Below, piece after piece: positions 24,541 through 33,214 of a stretch of 64,000 nucleotides of DNA. The notes beneath the pieces were generated by a model. That model was given only the letters and a program-made list of their open reading frames with translations, was not told the origin of the DNA and made no database searches. Numbering within the stretch: the first letter of the stretch is position 1; each line of letters begins with the position of its first letter. The DNA comes from an uncultured bacterium (GTDB lineage Bacteria; Planctomycetota; UBA1135), in assembly GCA_937919925.1 (NCBI GenBank), contig CALFOT010000055.1:47839-111838 (forward strand), given 5' to 3'. The translations under genes and the position numbers were made by a program.

Positions 24541-27155
24541 GCGAGGAAGAAGAAGCAAACGGCCACGAGGCTGAAGGTGCTTACCAACCTAAGTTGCCGG
24601 CTGGGCTGCGTTTGATTCGGCAATTAGGACAATCCCCACTGAGCATTGTTCTGTTGGTTGAGGATGCCGAGGGTGAGCGGTTTGCGCTCAAGATTCTGCG
24701 TCAGTCGGTGGTACGCGATGAGCGCATCCAAGAACGTTGGCGGCGCGAAGCGAAGTTGCTGGATTCCATTCGCCATCCAAACTTGGTGCGTAGTTATGGT
24801 GCCTGTGAAGTGGAAGGACGTCCCGCTTTACTGCTGGAATATATTGCTGGCAAATCTTTGCGTGCGCGCTTGGAGGATGGCCCCCTCGGCTGGGAGCAGG
24901 CCGCGCGTTTTGGCATGCAAGTTTCCCGTGCGTTGGAACGTTTACATAAAAACCAAGCCGTCCACCGCGATGTGAAGCCGCATAATATTTTGCTGCACCC
25001 GGTGCGTGGTGCAATTCTTGCAGATTTAGGATTAGTGCGCAGCGAGGAAGATCCCACCATGACACGCCATGGTGCAGCCCTCGGTTCTCCTGCCTATATG
25101 AGTCCGGAGCAAGCACGGGATCCTAGTGATGTGGATGCGCAAGCAGACATCTATTCACTTGGTGCCACCTTGTTCCATACGATCAGTGGTACCCCGCCCT
25201 TCCTTGGGAATGGAGTTGGTGAAGTCATTCATCGTGTGCTGCACGAAGAGCCTGAGCCCTTACCAGATTCTATTCCACCGGCATTTGCCAAGGTCATCGC
25301 TACGGCGATGGCGAAAGATCCTCAGCGTCGCTATGCCTTGGCGCGTGATTTTGGCTCCGACTTGGGGCGGGTGCTGCTGGGTTATCCGCCGCGGCTGGTG
25401 ACCGCGCACCGCCGTCGCCGTCGTCAGCAACTTACAGTTTCTGCGCTGGCATGCGTCGCTATGGTCGGTGCGCTGTCCTGGTGGCAACCGTGGCAATTCT
25501 TTGGGTCTGCGGAAGCGCTTCCCACCGATCAAAGCGAAGCCATCGTGAGCGGCGCAGCGGTGAATCCAACGCATAACAGCGATTCTGTCGGGTTGCAGGC
25601 AAATGCAGAGGCTGCAGCAACCTTATCCATTTTGGAGTATTTCCGTATTTGGAATGCTGGTTTCGAAAACCGCTTCCAAGCAGCGCTTGCCGCAGGGCAA
25701 TATCGTGAGGCCTTGTCCGAGGCGGACATGATGTTGCGCGCGCGCGTGCCGGCGGATGCTCCAGTTGGTTTTTTGGAGGCACGGCGTACGCGCGCAAACG
25801 GATTCCGCTATGAAGTGGCCGCGGTGGCCGAGCGCGTCGCTGGCCAAGCGATGGACTTACTCGCCGATCAAGCGCGCTACGCCCGTGAAGGTATCCAACG
25901 CGGCGAGTTTCTTGCGGACGACTGGCAGGCCAGCGTGGTGGATCTGTGGCGCCGAGCTGGTCTGCATCTGGCCGACATGCCACTTCATCCAGGTTCCGCA
26001 GATCCATTTGGTCGCTTGCAAATGATGCACGCTACCCTGGAAAATGAGGCGGCCCAAGCGCGCATTCGTAGCTCTTTGGAAATGGTGCCGGTGGTGCGTC
26101 GCTACACCAAGACTTTATTGCGCGCGGGCGAGTACCAGCAGGCTTTGGATCGCTGGCATCGCGTCGATAGTGTGGTTTTCCTTCACTCGGCCGAAGCGCG
26201 TGCCGACTTAGCGCGGATTGAAGCTTTGGTGGCTTTGAATCGGAGTTTGCAGCGCCGCTTCCGTGCGGTCGCAGGCGAACAGGTCGAGCTTATTATGTAC
26301 TTGGGAAGTCCATTGGCAGGCCAGTTATTGCCTGCTCAAGATGGGGAGGGTTATGCCGTTAACTACCTGAATCAAAGTTTGGTGCAAGTAACTTTGGCGG
26401 ATCTGGATCCGGATTTTGCGGTGACTTGGTTGGACTGTGAAGATGGGCCGTGGGTTGCTGCGCATTTGGCTTGGTGTCAGCGCGACTCTGCTGCAGCCTA
26501 TGCGCGCCTGCTTGCAATCAGCAAGCTTGCCACACCTCTGGAATGGCAAGTCAATCTCTGGTTGCGGGAGTGGGAAAGAGAAACGTTTCAACCCAGTGGC
26601 AGTGATGAAGAGCTGCCAACTGGTGTGACTTCCGGTTCGCCATCGGTCGTGGCTGCAGAACCCCTCTACGCCGATTTGACGCCCTCCCAGCGCTTAGAAC
26701 GCGCGATTCACGCGCAGCATCCCAAAGCTAAAATTGTCTTCAATGGAGATTCCGTATTTGTCTACTTTGAAGATTTGCAATGGACCAATAATTGGGAAAT
26801 CAATGTGGGCACGGAAGCCAGCGGCTGGAGCATCAGCGATTGGGAAATTTCGTGGCAATTATCCCGCGAACAAAGCCCGCCGGCCAAACTTGTTGTGCAA
26901 GACTCCATTATTTTGTTACACACTAGTCGTCGCAATCCACCGATGATGCACGTTGACGGCAAGCGTTTTCCGAGTTTCGGCATTGCCGCAGGTTTGGGTA
27001 TTCAACGCTTGCGTTGGCAGGGCGCGGCGCTGGATCTCGATGGGTTGCCAATTTGTGATTGGCAACCCAGCAATGCTCGACGGGCACGATTTACGGTTGA
27101 GTGCCCAGACGGTCTGAAAGTGGACCGCTTCAGTTTACGTTTTGTGCCACGCTGA
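24537..27155 (+). CDS. Membrane-anchored Ser/Thr protein kinase (PknB-like) with large C-terminal sensor region
   Basis: 872 residues if the start is CTG 24537, which overlaps the previous TGA as CTGA and follows an ideal GGAGG (24525-24529) by 7 nt. The only later candidate, TTG 24594, has no ribosome site. The kinase domain spans ~45-290, with 'FALKIL' Lys, catalytic loop 'HRDVKPHNIL' (~143), 'DLG' in place of DFG, and 'GSPAYMSPEQA'. A membrane helix follows ('LTVSALACVAMVGALSWW', ~300-317). The ~550-residue exterior part has helical repeat-like segments and a terminal beta-rich region ending 'LPICDWQPSNARRARF'. Coupled to the FHA/sigma-54 activator. Its last 26 nt overlap the convergent transporter gene. 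Confidence 0.9.
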   Translation: MSEEEEANGHEAEGAYQPKLPAGLRLIRQLGQSPLSIVLLVEDAEGERFALKILRQSVVRDERIQERWRREAKLLDSIRHPNLVRSYGACEVEGRPALLLEYIAGKSLRARLEDGPLGWEQAARFGMQVSRALERLHKNQAVHRDVKPHNILLHPVRGAILADLGLVRSEEDPTMTRHGAALGSPAYMSPEQARDPSDVDAQADIYSLGATLFHTISGTPPFLGNGVGEVIHRVLHEEPEPLPDSIPPAFAKVIATAMAKDPQRRYALARDFGSDLGRVLLGYPPRLVTAHRRRRRQQLTVSALACVAMVGALSWWQPWQFFGSAEALPTDQSEAIVSGAAVNPTHNSDSVGLQANAEAAATLSILEYFRIWNAGFENRFQAALAAGQYREALSEADMMLRARVPADAPVGFLEARRTRANGFRYEVAAVAERVAGQAMDLLADQARYAREGIQRGEFLADDWQASVVDLWRRAGLHLADMPLHPGSADPFGRLQMMHATLENEAAQARIRSSLEMVPVVRRYTKTLLRAGEYQQALDRWHRVDSVVFLHSAEARADLARIEALVALNRSLQRRFRAVAGEQVELIMYLGSPLAGQLLPAQDGEGYAVNYLNQSLVQVTLADLDPDFAVTWLDCEDGPWVAAHLAWCQRDSAAAYARLLAISKLATPLEWQVNLWLREWERETFQPSGSDEELPTGVTSGSPSVVAAEPLYADLTPSQRLERAIHAQHPKAKIVFNGDSVFVYFEDLQWTNNWEINVGTEASGWSISDWEISWQLSREQSPPAKLVVQDSIILLHTSRRNPPMMHVDGKRFPSFGIAAGLGIQRLRWQGAALDLDGLPICDWQPSNARRARFTVECPDGLKVDRFSLRFVPR

Positions 27156-28368
27156 TATCGGTGCGTTTTGGTAGCCGCAACGCCAGCATGACGGCCGCTG
27201 CGACAAAGATTGCGGCGGCGGCTAGCAATACTTGTTGTGTTCCCAAACCAAGATCTTGCAACCATAGCCGGCTGCCAGTTCCGAGCGAAATGAGGAGGAA
27301 ATCGAGCATTTGGCCAGTTCCTAGGGTGGCCCCAATCTGTTGCGGCGGCGGCAACTTTTGCATCAAGCTGCGCAACGGAATCAAGTAGAACCCAGAGAAA
27401 AAGCTGGCCCCGCCCAAACAGAGAAACAAGCTCATCGGGCGGGGTTCGACGCTGCCGGCAAGGGCAAAACCGCTGGCCATGCCGAGGGCTCCAAGTACCG
27501 GCATCCAGCGTGGAATTTCCTGATGCAAGCGCCATCCAGCCACCACGGCACCGGCGGCCATAAAAAGACTCAGGCCGGCTAAGCCTAACGACCAAGTTCC
27601 CGCATCTACACAGATTAAAGCCAATCCATCCACACCGACGGCCAGGAATTCATTCCATGCCAATAACATCAGACTGCCACACATCCAAAATATCGAATGC
27701 CCCACCAAGGCTGGCAGCAAACCAGGCTGGAGCCTTGCTTCGGCCAAGCCTAGGAACAGACGGCGCACCGGATCAAAGCGAATTTTTTTACCCGGTGCCG
27801 CGGCGGGAATGCGTTCCATACGTTGTGCGACGAGCGCACCGATCACCGCCACCGTGGCCATACCGATACCCAACCAACCGAGTAAATCAGGACGTTCGGC
27901 GGGGATATGGCCAGCACTGCCGGTGCCGAGCAAAATGCCAAGCAAGACAGACGCCTGAAACAAGCCATTCGCGCGGGGTAGTTCGCGAGCCGAAGCCAAC
28001 TCCGGTAGAGATCCGTATTTTGCAGGTCCGAGAAAAGCCGATTGCATTCCCATCAAAAATACCACGATTAACAACGCGGTGAAGTTCCCTAAAAACAGAG
28101 CCGCAGCAGCCAGCAACATCACCACCGCCTCGGCCCACTTGGTGGCAATCACCATATTGCGTTTCGGAAAGCGGTCGGCACAATCGCCAGCCACAACGGC
28201 AAACAATACGAATGGGATTGAAAAAAAAGCCGATGCCAGGGATTGGGACCGAATGCTGCTGCCGAGCCCCACAGCTAACAGCAGCACCGTTTGCTTGAAT
28301 AAGTTATCGTTAAAAACGGTCAGGAACTGAGTAAACGTAAGCAGACGAAACGACCGAGCATGCTTCAT
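27130..28368 (-). CDS. MFS transporter, LplT/Aas-like (lysophospholipid transporter type)
   Basis: About 412 residues from ATG 28368, with 12 predicted hydrophobic segments. N-terminal 'QFLTVFNDNLFKQ', 'DCADRFPKRNMV' and especially 'SAFLGPAKYGSLPEL' followed by 'RANGLFQASVLLGILLG' are typical of LplT and of the transporter half of MFS-acyltransferase fusions, which flip lysophospholipids across the inner membrane. The acyltransferase is not fused here. The context of phosphatidylserine decarboxylase two genes upstream supports a phospholipid role. Its start overlaps the upstream stop (TAATG). Substrate remains inferred. Confidence 0.75.
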   Translation of the reverse strand: MKHARSFRLLTFTQFLTVFNDNLFKQTVLLLAVGLGSSIRSQSLASAFFSIPFVLFAVVAGDCADRFPKRNMVIATKWAEAVVMLLAAAALFLGNFTALLIVVFLMGMQSAFLGPAKYGSLPELASARELPRANGLFQASVLLGILLGTGSAGHIPAERPDLLGWLGIGMATVAVIGALVAQRMERIPAAAPGKKIRFDPVRRLFLGLAEARLQPGLLPALVGHSIFWMCGSLMLLAWNEFLAVGVDGLALICVDAGTWSLGLAGLSLFMAAGAVVAGWRLHQEIPRWMPVLGALGMASGFALAGSVEPRPMSLFLCLGGASFFSGFYLIPLRSLMQKLPPPQQIGATLGTGQMLDFLLISLGTGSRLWLQDLGLGTQQVLLAAAAIFVAAAVMLALRLPKRTDISVAQNVN

Positions 28369-28958
28369 TAGGCTTGGTTTTCTGCGCTGATGCAAGTGGC
28401 TGCAAGATCTTTTTGTTCGCGGCTTAACCAGGCTACCCGGTCTAAATCAGCTAATAGATCGCTTTCCGAGGCTCCATGACGCAAACAGGCGCGAATGTGC
28501 GAACGCGCTTGCTGCCAACATCCACACGCCGCAAGCGCGACGCTACTGAGCCGTTCGCGTTCCAGTAAGCTGAGGCTAGTGGCACCAAAAGTAGTTCCAT
28601 AGGCATGCTCGATGACCCACTCTAGAAAAAGTGGATCCACCTGTTGCAAATGCTCCAAGACCGGATTGGTATCCGTGCCATAAACCTCGGCGAACATCTC
28701 GCGGCCACTGGCAGGATTAGCCGTGGGGGCCACCAAATCAGCGGCTTGGGCGAAGCCGAATTGATGGCTAATCAAGTTGAGTGCGCGGACGACTTTGGGG
28801 AAACCACAAAATAAATGGCAGAGGCGCAAAACATCATGCAGTAAGGCGCGGTTCGAGTTAGGGGAATCGAGTAACTCCCGACTCACCCGCAGCAGGCGCT
28901 CGTCATCGCCATGGTGCAGCGCAGCAGCAAGATCAAAGATGGGTGTGAGGCGGGTCAT
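28368..28958 (-). CDS. Carboxymuconolactone decarboxylase (AhpD/CMD)-like protein
   Basis: 196 residues, all-helical. The C-terminal part, 'LERERLSSVALAACGCWQQA' followed by 'RSHIRACLRHGAS', fits the CMD fold pattern (LaalaalgcweelraHi..al..Gas..E). The AhpD CxxC-x3-H redox motif is not intact (only a C-G-C), so peroxidase-coupled activity is doubtful. Its first 4 nt overlap the phosphatidylserine decarboxylase gene and its end overlaps the transporter start, so the three are one transcript. Function unknown. Confidence 0.65.
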   Translation of the reverse strand: MTRLTPIFDLAAALHHGDDERLLRVSRELLDSPNSNRALLHDVLRLCHLFCGFPKVVRALNLISHQFGFAQAADLVAPTANPASGREMFAEVYGTDTNPVLEHLQQVDPLFLEWVIEHAYGTTFGATSLSLLERERLSSVALAACGCWQQARSHIRACLRHGASESDLLADLDRVAWLSREQKDLAATCISAENQA

Positions 28959-29818
28959 TGGCTTTCTTCCAGATTAGCGGTTTCGGCACTGCGGATGGTG
29001 GATAACAGCGGTGTACGCGCTTTAGTGGCATCACCCGCCGCGACCAAGGGGCGCATTTGCGGCGGTGCAAACAAAAGTACGGTAGAGCCCAATTCAAAGT
29101 GCCCGAGTTCGTCGCCGATTTCTAAGCGCGGCGCGGGATCAAAGTGACGGAGGGTGCGCATCCATGGCGCTTGACCAAGTGTTTCATCAAACACAAAGCG
29201 CATGCCGCCGACATTTAACGCACCCACAAACAGCATAGAAAAAGGCGTGCCGTCGGCGCTGCGGCAATGCAGGAGAATGCGTCGATTGGTGGTCAAGACT
29301 CGCATGGAACGGCGCACCAAGCTGGGATCCACTGGCTGCAAATCGCCAGGTTCCACAATGGCAGCTAGAACTTCCATTTGGCAGGGCGCGTGGTAGCGGT
29401 GGTAATCACGTGGCGACAAGTAAATTTGCAGGGCTTGGTAACCGAGTAGCCCATCTAAATGTCCACCAGGGACTAACTCGCGAGTGGAATAGGGCGTGCC
29501 TTTGATGACCCAACTCCCTTCTGCGCAGACTCGGTCGAGGGTCACCAACTTGCCGTCGGCCGGCGACAGCCAGTAGTTACCCGACGGAATCGGCCTAGAA
29601 CCCGCTGGCAAGGCCCGCGTAAACAGGCTCAAAAAGTGCGGGTAATCGCGCAGGTCGCCCGGCACACTAGCCGGATCAATCTGCAAGCGCTTCGCCACCA
29701 AAGCCCAAATGCGGCGCCGCAAGCCACGCGGAATGGGTAAGCGAGCCACGCGCCCCATGAGGCGTGACAAAGCCAAGCGCGGGATGCCGGGCAAGGTAAA
29801 CAGTATGCGTGAGTCCAC
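28955..29818 (-). CDS. psd: Phosphatidylserine decarboxylase proenzyme
   Basis: 287 residues from GTG 29818. The autocleavage site is present as 'FELGSTVLLF': cleavage at G-S would turn the Ser (~246) into the pyruvoyl group. 'SPADGKL' and 'YLSPRDYHRYHAPC' supply the conserved Asp and His. It makes phosphatidylethanolamine from phosphatidylserine at the inner membrane. A TTG at 29881 is also in frame, but the E. coli protein start aligns with GTG 29818. Unlike E. coli Psd the tail after LGST is long (~40 residues). Divergent from glmU. Confidence 0.87.
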   Translation of the reverse strand: MDSRILFTLPGIPRLALSRLMGRVARLPIPRGLRRRIWALVAKRLQIDPASVPGDLRDYPHFLSLFTRALPAGSRPIPSGNYWLSPADGKLVTLDRVCAEGSWVIKGTPYSTRELVPGGHLDGLLGYQALQIYLSPRDYHRYHAPCQMEVLAAIVEPGDLQPVDPSLVRRSMRVLTTNRRILLHCRSADGTPFSMLFVGALNVGGMRFVFDETLGQAPWMRTLRHFDPAPRLEIGDELGHFELGSTVLLFAPPQMRPLVAAGDATKARTPLLSTIRSAETANLEESQ

Positions 29819-29865
29819 GGAAGGAGTAGCGGCTTTGCCATAGTGTAGGCGCGAGGGGGGGTGTT

Positions 29866-29871
29866 TATACT
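29866..29871 (+). promoter_or_regulatory. -10 box of the glmU-prs-ribosomal protein block
   Basis: TATACT 12 nt before glmU ATG 29884. On the other strand TACACT (29847-29842) could serve psd, 23 nt before its GTG. A run of seven Gs (29855-29861) lies between the two boxes. Confidence 0.4.
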
Positions 29872-29883
29872 TCGCCCACAACC

Positions 29884-31140
29884 ATGGTCGAAGCCCCTCT
29901 CCATGCCCTAATCCTCGCCGGTGGTGAGTCCACGCGCTTACGCACCGGTGGCCCCAAGGCTCTGTTGGATTTATGCGGCCGCCCGCTGCTGGAGCATATT
30001 TTCGAAGCCACGGCAGGCCTGGCGCTCGCTTCGCGGGTGTTGGTACTCGGACCGCGCCACCGTGAGCCGATTGAAAAGTGGCTACACGGCTCGGCGCACC
30101 GTGCTTGGCAAGTGGTGATCCAAGAAGTTGCGCGCGGCACGGGTGACGCCGTCTCTTGCGCGCTCGAAGTCCTGCCGCAACAGGGCCGCTTGTTGATTTT
30201 ATGTGGAGATACGCCGTTGCTTACGAGCGCCACCTTGCAGCTACTGGTGGATCAAGGCAATGCCATGCTGACTGCCGTGGTGCCGGATCCTTATGGGCTG
30301 GGCCGCATCGAGCGGGATGAAGAAGGTGCTTTGCTTGGCATCGTCGAGCAGGCGGATGCGAGTGAGGAGCAGCAAGCGATCAGCGAAATTAACTCCGGTG
30401 TGTTTGTGCTGGATATTGCGGCTTTACGCGCCGCGCTCCAAAACGTCACCACCGATAACGCCCAAGGAGAGATCTATCTCACGGATGCTGCGGTGGCAGT
30501 CTTGCAAGCTCACACGGGTGCGACGGTGTGCCTAGAAGAAGAGTGGGAGCAGGTCCTTGGGGTGAATGATTTGCATGAATTGGCGCACGTCAACATGCTA
30601 AAGCGCGAAGAACTGCTTGGTGAATATTTGGCGGCGGGCGTACAAATTGATGATCCAGCGAATACCTATATCGAATGTGATGTTGCTATCGGACCCGGTA
30701 CGCGGATCTTGCCGTTTTCTGTGTTGCGCCGCGGCGTGAAAATCGGCAGAGGCTGTGAAGTGGGTCCATTTGCCCATTTGCGCGCTGGAACCGTGCTGGA
30801 AGATGGGGCCCAAGTGGGCGATTTCGTGGAAACCAAAAATGCACACTTTGGTGCTGGCGCCAAAGCCAAACACTTGTCCTATCTTGGTGATGTTCAAATT
30901 GGAGCTGGCGCCAATATCGGCTGCGGCACCATCACTGCCAATTACGATGGCAAAAACAAGCACCAAACAAAGATTGGCAAGCGCGCTTTTATTGGTTCTG
31001 GCTCGGTGTTGATTGCCCCGGTTTGCATTGGTGATGATGCCACAACCGGCGCGGGCTCAGTGGTCACGGCCAACCATGATGTTGCGAATGGTGCTACCGT
31101 GATTGGGGTGCCGGCCAAAGTTTTTCCAACCAAGTCCTGA
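29884..31140 (+). CDS. glmU: Bifunctional UDP-GlcNAc pyrophosphorylase / GlcN-1-P acetyltransferase GlmU
   Basis: 418 residues. The N-terminal nucleotidyltransferase domain has the variant motif 'LAGGESTRLRTGGPKALL' and 'GDTPLL'; the left-handed beta-helix starts near residue 250 and contains the acetyltransferase active region 'KHLSYLGDVQIG' and 'NYDGKNKHQTKIG'. It makes UDP-GlcNAc for peptidoglycan and lipid A. It is slightly shorter than E. coli GlmU (456), mostly at the C-terminus. First gene of a long plus-strand run; prs follows after 28 nt. Confidence 0.93.
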   Translation: MVEAPLHALILAGGESTRLRTGGPKALLDLCGRPLLEHIFEATAGLALASRVLVLGPRHREPIEKWLHGSAHRAWQVVIQEVARGTGDAVSCALEVLPQQGRLLILCGDTPLLTSATLQLLVDQGNAMLTAVVPDPYGLGRIERDEEGALLGIVEQADASEEQQAISEINSGVFVLDIAALRAALQNVTTDNAQGEIYLTDAAVAVLQAHTGATVCLEEEWEQVLGVNDLHELAHVNMLKREELLGEYLAAGVQIDDPANTYIECDVAIGPGTRILPFSVLRRGVKIGRGCEVGPFAHLRAGTVLEDGAQVGDFVETKNAHFGAGAKAKHLSYLGDVQIGAGANIGCGTITANYDGKNKHQTKIGKRAFIGSGSVLIAPVCIGDDATTGAGSVVTANHDVANGATVIGVPAKVFPTKS

Positions 31141-31168
31141 ACTTTCTTTCCCTTCCACCAACCGTCCC

Positions 31169-32128
31169 ATGAGCTACCAGGATTCCCGCCTCAAGTTACT
31201 TTCAGGAACCAGCCATCCGGAGCTTGCTAACGAAATAGCAAGCTATCTTGATGTGCCGATATCCTCTGCTTTCATTGGACGTTTTCCAGATGGGGAGATT
31301 GACATCAAGTTGCATGAAGATATCCGCGGCTCCGATGTTTTTGTCGTGCAGCCCACCGGGCCGCCAGTGAATGAAAACATCATGGAGCTATTGCTGATTG
31401 TGGATACTTTACGCCGCGCTTCGGCTGGACGGATTACTGCTGTGATTCCTTACTTCGGTTATGCACGCAAGGATCGCAAAGACGAAGGACGGGTACCGAT
31501 CTCGGCCAAGGTGGTTGCCAATATGTTGACTGGCGCCGGCGTGAATCGCGTACTCACCATCGATCTGCACGCCCAGCAAATTCAGGGATTTTTTGATATT
31601 CCGGTGGATCATTTGTGGGCGCGCGCCGTGTTAGAAGAGCGCATCCGAGATATGCAGCTGGATAATTTGGTGGTCTGTTCGCCTGACGTCGGCGGCGTAA
31701 AACTTGCGCGGGCGTGGGCAAAATCGCTGCATGCACCGCTGGTGATTGTGGATAAAAGGCGCACCAGTGGCACCACCGTGGTGATGGAGAACATCATCGG
31801 CGAGGTCCAAGGCTGCAACGTGCTCCTCACCGACGACATGATCTCGACTGCAGGCACAATTACCGAAGCCACGCGAATTCTTAAGGAAAAGGGTGCTAAA
31901 CGCATAATTATTGCCGCTACTCATGCGGTGCTGTGTGGGCCAGCCGTAGAAAGGTTGCAGAATTGTGCCGCCGAAAAGGTGCTGGTTTCTAATACAATAG
32001 CCCTCCGCGGGGAGCTACCCGACAACCTTGAAGTGGTTTCGGTAGCACCGCTTTTGGCCCGCGCCGTTACTCGGATTCACCGTGAAGAGTCGGTCAGTGC
32101 CCTCTTCGAAGACGATCACCTTACCTGA
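31169..32128 (+). CDS. prs: Ribose-phosphate pyrophosphokinase (PRPP synthetase)
   Basis: 319 residues. 'FPDGEIDIKLHEDIRGSDVF' near the N-terminus, 'DLHAQQIQGFF', and the PRPP-binding loop 'LTDDMISTAGTI' are diagnostic of class I enzymes. It converts ribose-5-phosphate and ATP to PRPP for nucleotide, His and Trp synthesis. The start is ATG 31169, not the in-frame codon at 31103, since family members begin a few residues before 'LKLLSG'. glmU-prs-rplY-pth is a widely conserved order. Confidence 0.97.
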   Translation: MSYQDSRLKLLSGTSHPELANEIASYLDVPISSAFIGRFPDGEIDIKLHEDIRGSDVFVVQPTGPPVNENIMELLLIVDTLRRASAGRITAVIPYFGYARKDRKDEGRVPISAKVVANMLTGAGVNRVLTIDLHAQQIQGFFDIPVDHLWARAVLEERIRDMQLDNLVVCSPDVGGVKLARAWAKSLHAPLVIVDKRRTSGTTVVMENIIGEVQGCNVLLTDDMISTAGTITEATRILKEKGAKRIIIAATHAVLCGPAVERLQNCAAEKVLVSNTIALRGELPDNLEVVSVAPLLARAVTRIHREESVSALFEDDHLT

Positions 32129-32152
32129 GCACCGCTCAAGCCCGTAGAAGCA

Positions 32153-32506
32153 ATGGACACCTTTTCCCTTAATACCGAATCCCGTACCGAGTTTGGCGAC
32201 CGCAAAGCGGAAGCCCTGCGTAGTTCCGGCCGTTACCCGGCAACCCTAGTTGGTGAGGCCAAGCCCACCGTCCAATTCAGTGTCAATGCCATCGAGTTTG
32301 ATGCCGCCGCGCGCAAAACCGCACGCAGTTTTGAGCTTAGCCTTGATTCTGGGGTCGAAAAAGCTGCCGTCCAAGATGTGCAGTGGGATCGAATGGGTGA
32401 TCAAATCCTTCAAATCGATTTCATTCGCGATACTTCTGGTGTAGTTGCCGTCGCCCGCGCCACCAAATTTGGCGATAAGGGATACGAAATCGAAGACGAC
32501 GCTTAG
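32153..32506 (+). CDS. rplY: Ribosomal protein bL25 (short form)
   Basis: 117 residues. 'ESRTEFGDRKAEALRSSGRYPATLVG' (in part: 'RKAEALRSSGRYPA') and the following beta-barrel match the 5S rRNA-binding domain of bL25. The long C-terminal TL5/CTC domain found in many planctomycetes and other phyla is essentially missing: the protein stops shortly after 'LQIDFIRDTSGVVAVA'. Position between prs and pth is the standard one. The reduced C-terminal tail is acidic. Confidence 0.88.
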   Translation: MDTFSLNTESRTEFGDRKAEALRSSGRYPATLVGEAKPTVQFSVNAIEFDAAARKTARSFELSLDSGVEKAAVQDVQWDRMGDQILQIDFIRDTSGVVAVARATKFGDKGYEIEDDA

Positions 32507-32554
32507 GGAGCGCAGATTTTCATCTGCTGATTGCTGGATTTTGACCGCACCACT

Positions 32555-33178
32555 ATGATTCCCGCAATCGAAGGCAGTGAAGTCCCTCCTTTGGGATGGC
32601 GTCTCGTTTTAGGGCTCGGTAACCCCGGGGCAGATTACGCAGGAACCCGTCATAATGTCGGCTTCGATACTCTAGATCTTTGTGCAATTCGGCTTGGGCT
32701 CACTTGGCAACGCGAACAAAACGTGCTGTTGGCTGAGATTCCCGAGGCGCGCTGCACTTTGGTCAAACCGCTTACCTACATGAATCGTAGCGGCGTTGCT
32801 TTGCGTCAATCTTGGCTCCACTATGAGCTGAGCGACCCCAGCCAGATCTTTGTCATCACCGATGATTTCCACCTGCCTCTTGGCGGCCTGCGTATCCGTG
32901 CGGAAGGTTCCCCTGGAGGGCACAACGGCTTGGCTTCCATAGAGGAACAGCTCGGCTGTCAGGAATACCCGCGCCTCCGCATCGGCGTCGGGGAACCGGG
33001 CCGCAACTCGGTGGAATTCGTACTCACAACTTTCTCCGCAGCTGAGAAGGATGTTATCGAGGAAACTCTGATGACTTCTTCCTGGATTGTGGAGGACTGG
33101 GTGAAGGGAGTCTCATTAGAGGATCTCCAAGCTCAATACAACCGCCGCAAGCCGCAGGCGGGTTCCACTGGGGAATAA
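32555..33178 (+). CDS. pth: Peptidyl-tRNA hydrolase
   Basis: 207 residues from ATG 32555. Catalytic His33 in 'GTRHNVGFD', 'YMNRSG' and 'GSPGGHNGLASIEEQLG' are the Pth signatures. It recycles peptidyl-tRNA released from stalled ribosomes. A TTG at 32531 is in frame but has no supporting signal. The C-terminal ~20 residues are polar and probably disordered. It follows rplY and precedes rpsF. Confidence 0.95.
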   Translation: MIPAIEGSEVPPLGWRLVLGLGNPGADYAGTRHNVGFDTLDLCAIRLGLTWQREQNVLLAEIPEARCTLVKPLTYMNRSGVALRQSWLHYELSDPSQIFVITDDFHLPLGGLRIRAEGSPGGHNGLASIEEQLGCQEYPRLRIGVGEPGRNSVEFVLTTFSAAEKDVIEETLMTSSWIVEDWVKGVSLEDLQAQYNRRKPQAGSTGE

Positions 33179-33214
33179 GCCTCAGGGGCTAACCGGTAGG
33201 ACCGGAATGGCAAC

